A stretch of 7,178 nt of DNA from Dehalococcoidia bacterium (GTDB taxonomy: Bacteria > Chloroflexota > Dehalococcoidia > Dehalococcoidales > Fen-1064). Below the pieces are notes generated by a model. That model saw only the letters and a list, made by a program, of their open reading frames with translations, had not been told where the DNA came from and ran no database searches. Shown piece by piece: positions 5,939 through 7,178 of the stretch (within the stretch, counting starts at the first letter, position 1; each line of letters opens with the position of its first letter). The stretch covers positions 12,429 to 19,606 of the forward strand of contig PMBW01000110.1 in NCBI GenBank assembly GCA_003153075.1. Direction: 5' to 3'. Position numbers and translations under genes: made by a program.

Positions 5939-6060
5939 TAAATACCAATAACCAATTATCAAATTTCAAACAAATTCCAAAATTAGAAAATACGAACTTG
6001 ATGGTTAGTCTTCTCGCCCCTCGTGGGAGAGAGCTAGAGAGAGGGGGTGCTTCAGTGCAT
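5939..6060. repeat. AT-rich stretch followed by a GC-rich inverted repeat
   Basis: About 60 bases of AT-rich sequence with loosely repeated CCAAT/CAAAT motifs follow the cooC-like stop. After them CCCCTC (6017-6022) and GAGGGG (6041-6046) form an inverted repeat around an 18-base loop. The GC-rich part resembles a widespread intergenic repeat of the form GGGAGAGGGCTAGGGTGAGG. No T-run follows on the plus strand, so it is not a standard terminator. Confidence 0.45.
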
Positions 6061-6086
6061 CATACCTTCTTCACTTATAACTGGTA

Positions 6087-6116
6087 TTTACCCCTGTTTA
6101 ACTTTATAATTATGAT
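6087..6116 (+). promoter_or_regulatory. Possible promoter of folD
   Basis: TTTACC (6087-6092) and TATGAT (6111-6116) lie 18 bases apart, and a perfect TATAAT sits at 6105-6110 without a well-placed -35. The region is AT-rich and just upstream of the folD ribosome binding site GGAG (6123-6126). It could start a folD-acsD transcript, or folD could be read from the cooC promoter. Confidence 0.35.
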
Positions 6117-6131
6117 ACAATTGGAGAACAA

Positions 6132-7022
6132 ATGACTGCTAAACTTATTAACGGCGCTGAAATTGCCCAGCAGATTCGCGAAGAGATAAAGCTGGAGGTT
6201 GTCCGGTTAAAAGCCGAACACAACGTTGTGCCCGGCCTGGCTACTGTTTTGCTGGGGGCGGACCCCGGTTCGCTTTCATATATCTCCGGCAAGGAAAAGA
6301 CCGCCAGGGAACTCGGCTTTTATTCGGAGCGTATTGACCTGCCGGAAAGCACCTCACAAAAAGACCTGCTGGCCATCGTGGATAAACTGAATAAAAATCC
6401 GAAGATTCATGGTATTCTCGTCCAGATGCCGCTGCCCAAACACATCAATGATAACGAAGTTATTTACGCCATCGACCCGAAAAAAGATGCTGATTGCTTC
6501 CATCCGGTCAATGTCGGACGGTTAATGATCGGCGATGCCGATTTACTGCCCTGCACGCCTGCCGGAATCCAACAGATGCTGATCCGTTCCGGCGTCAATA
6601 TCGACGGCGCAGAAGTAGTTGTCGTCGGACGTAGCAATATCGTCGGCAAACCGATTGCCAATATGTTAATGCAGAAAAACAAAGGCGCGAATGCCACCGT
6701 GACACTCTGCCACACTCATACCCGGGATGTGGCGTTTCATACCCGCCGCGCAGATATCCTGATTGTCGCCGCCGGTAAGCTGAAATACATCACGGCTGAT
6801 ATGGTTAAAGAAGGAGCGGTCATTATTGATGTCGGGGAAAACCAGATCGGCACCTCGAAGAGCGGTAAACGCATCATGCGGGGAGACGTGGACTTTGAGG
6901 CCGTTAAAGAGAAGGCTTCCATGATCACCCCCGTGCCGGGCGGCGTGGGGCCGATGACAATCACAATGTTGATGCTAAATACCCTGAAAGCCGCTAAACT
7001 GGCGGCAGGACTTACTGAATAA
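6132..7022 (+). CDS. folD: Bifunctional methylene-THF dehydrogenase / methenyl-THF cyclohydrolase
   Basis: FolD converts 10-formyl-THF to methenyl-THF and then reduces it to methylene-THF, here the second and third steps of the methyl branch after Fhs. The 296 residues match the usual length of about 285-300. Catalytic residues stand at their E. coli positions: Tyr50 and Lys54 in YISGK, Gln98 in ILVQMPLP, and Asp121 in DADCFHP. The dinucleotide-binding motif VVVGRSNIVGKP follows PCTPAGIQQML, and the C-terminal signature PVPGGVGPMTITML closes the fold. Odd point: residue 122 is Cys where the family normally has Gly (DVDGF or similar). The ATG has GGAG (6123-6126) five bases upstream. It is followed after 13 bases by acsD, consistent with one operon. 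NADP versus NAD preference is not decided. Confidence 0.95.
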   Translation: MTAKLINGAEIAQQIREEIKLEVVRLKAEHNVVPGLATVLLGADPGSLSYISGKEKTARELGFYSERIDLPESTSQKDLLAIVDKLNKNPKIHGILVQMPLPKHINDNEVIYAIDPKKDADCFHPVNVGRLMIGDADLLPCTPAGIQQMLIRSGVNIDGAEVVVVGRSNIVGKPIANMLMQKNKGANATVTLCHTHTRDVAFHTRRADILIVAAGKLKYITADMVKEGAVIIDVGENQIGTSKSGKRIMRGDVDFEAVKEKASMITPVPGGVGPMTITMLMLNTLKAAKLAAGLTE

Positions 7023-7035
7023 GGGAGACGACCAA

Positions 7036-7178
7036 ATGGCAATTGATATTCCGAAAACCCATTATTCCGGTAAAGTGAAAGAAATCAAACTAGGCAAGGG
7101 TGAAAAAGCAATCACGGTAGGCGGTGAAAACTCCTATCCTTTTTATCTTTTCGAAGGGACAATGCCGCATCATCCCCG
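7036..7178 (+). CDS. acsD: Corrinoid iron-sulfur protein small subunit, N-terminal part (runs off the right edge)
   Basis: The visible 47 codons begin MAIDIPKTHYSGKVKEIKLG and continue with AITVGGENSYPFYLFEGTMP. This matches the N-terminal pattern of AcsD/CdhD (VVGGDxxxPFHHFEG in Moorella). The small subunit pairs with AcsC to form the corrinoid protein that carries the methyl group from methyl-THF to acetyl-CoA synthase. The cysteine-rich N-terminus of the large subunit AcsC is absent, which favours AcsD. The ATG has GGGAG (7023-7027) eight bases upstream, and the gene follows folD by 13 bases, so the two are probably cotranscribed. Only about a sixth of the usual length is visible. Confidence 0.85.
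   Translation, partial: MAIDIPKTHYSGKVKEIKLGKGEKAITVGGENSYPFYLFEGTMPHHP

Overview
The window shows two blocks of housekeeping and metabolic genes pointing away from each other. It most likely comes from an anaerobic bacterium that uses the Wood-Ljungdahl (reductive acetyl-CoA) pathway. My best guess is a Chloroflexota lineage near Dehalococcoidia. That guess rests on the gene set fhs, cooC/acsF-like, folD, acsD and on the style of the formate-THF ligase; no marker gene in the window fixes the taxonomy.

Left block (1-1826, minus strand): the 5' part of ruvC runs off the left edge, followed upstream by yebC and a small thioredoxin with an atypical active site. Good -35/-10 promoters lie in front of the thioredoxin gene and yebC, and a weaker one lies in front of ruvC. 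A rho-independent terminator after yebC suggests that yebC and ruvC are separate transcription units here, although they are neighbours. The gap between them (210-674) holds a heptanucleotide repeat array and palindromic repeat debris.

Centre (1827-2497): about 670 bases without a gene I can support. It carries the thioredoxin promoter and a second copy of the palindromic repeat also seen near 408-465.

Right block (2498-7178, plus strand): fhs (formate-tetrahydrofolate ligase), a two-gene type II toxin-antitoxin module (AbrB/MazE-like antitoxin plus RelE/ParE-like toxin) with its own promoter and a strong terminator, a CooC/AcsF-type nickel-insertion ATPase, folD, and the first 47 codons of acsD (small subunit of the corrinoid iron-sulfur protein). 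Fhs makes 10-formyl-THF from formate, FolD takes it through methenyl-THF to methylene-THF, the corrinoid protein carries the resulting methyl group to acetyl-CoA synthase, and the CooC-type ATPase matures the nickel centre of CODH or ACS. The toxin-antitoxin pair interrupts this otherwise coherent set.

The points most worth a second look are the fhs product, which keeps the P-loop and several folate-site residues but lacks three histidines normally conserved in the family, and the toxin-antitoxin cassette inside the pathway cluster. I found no convincing wholly new system.
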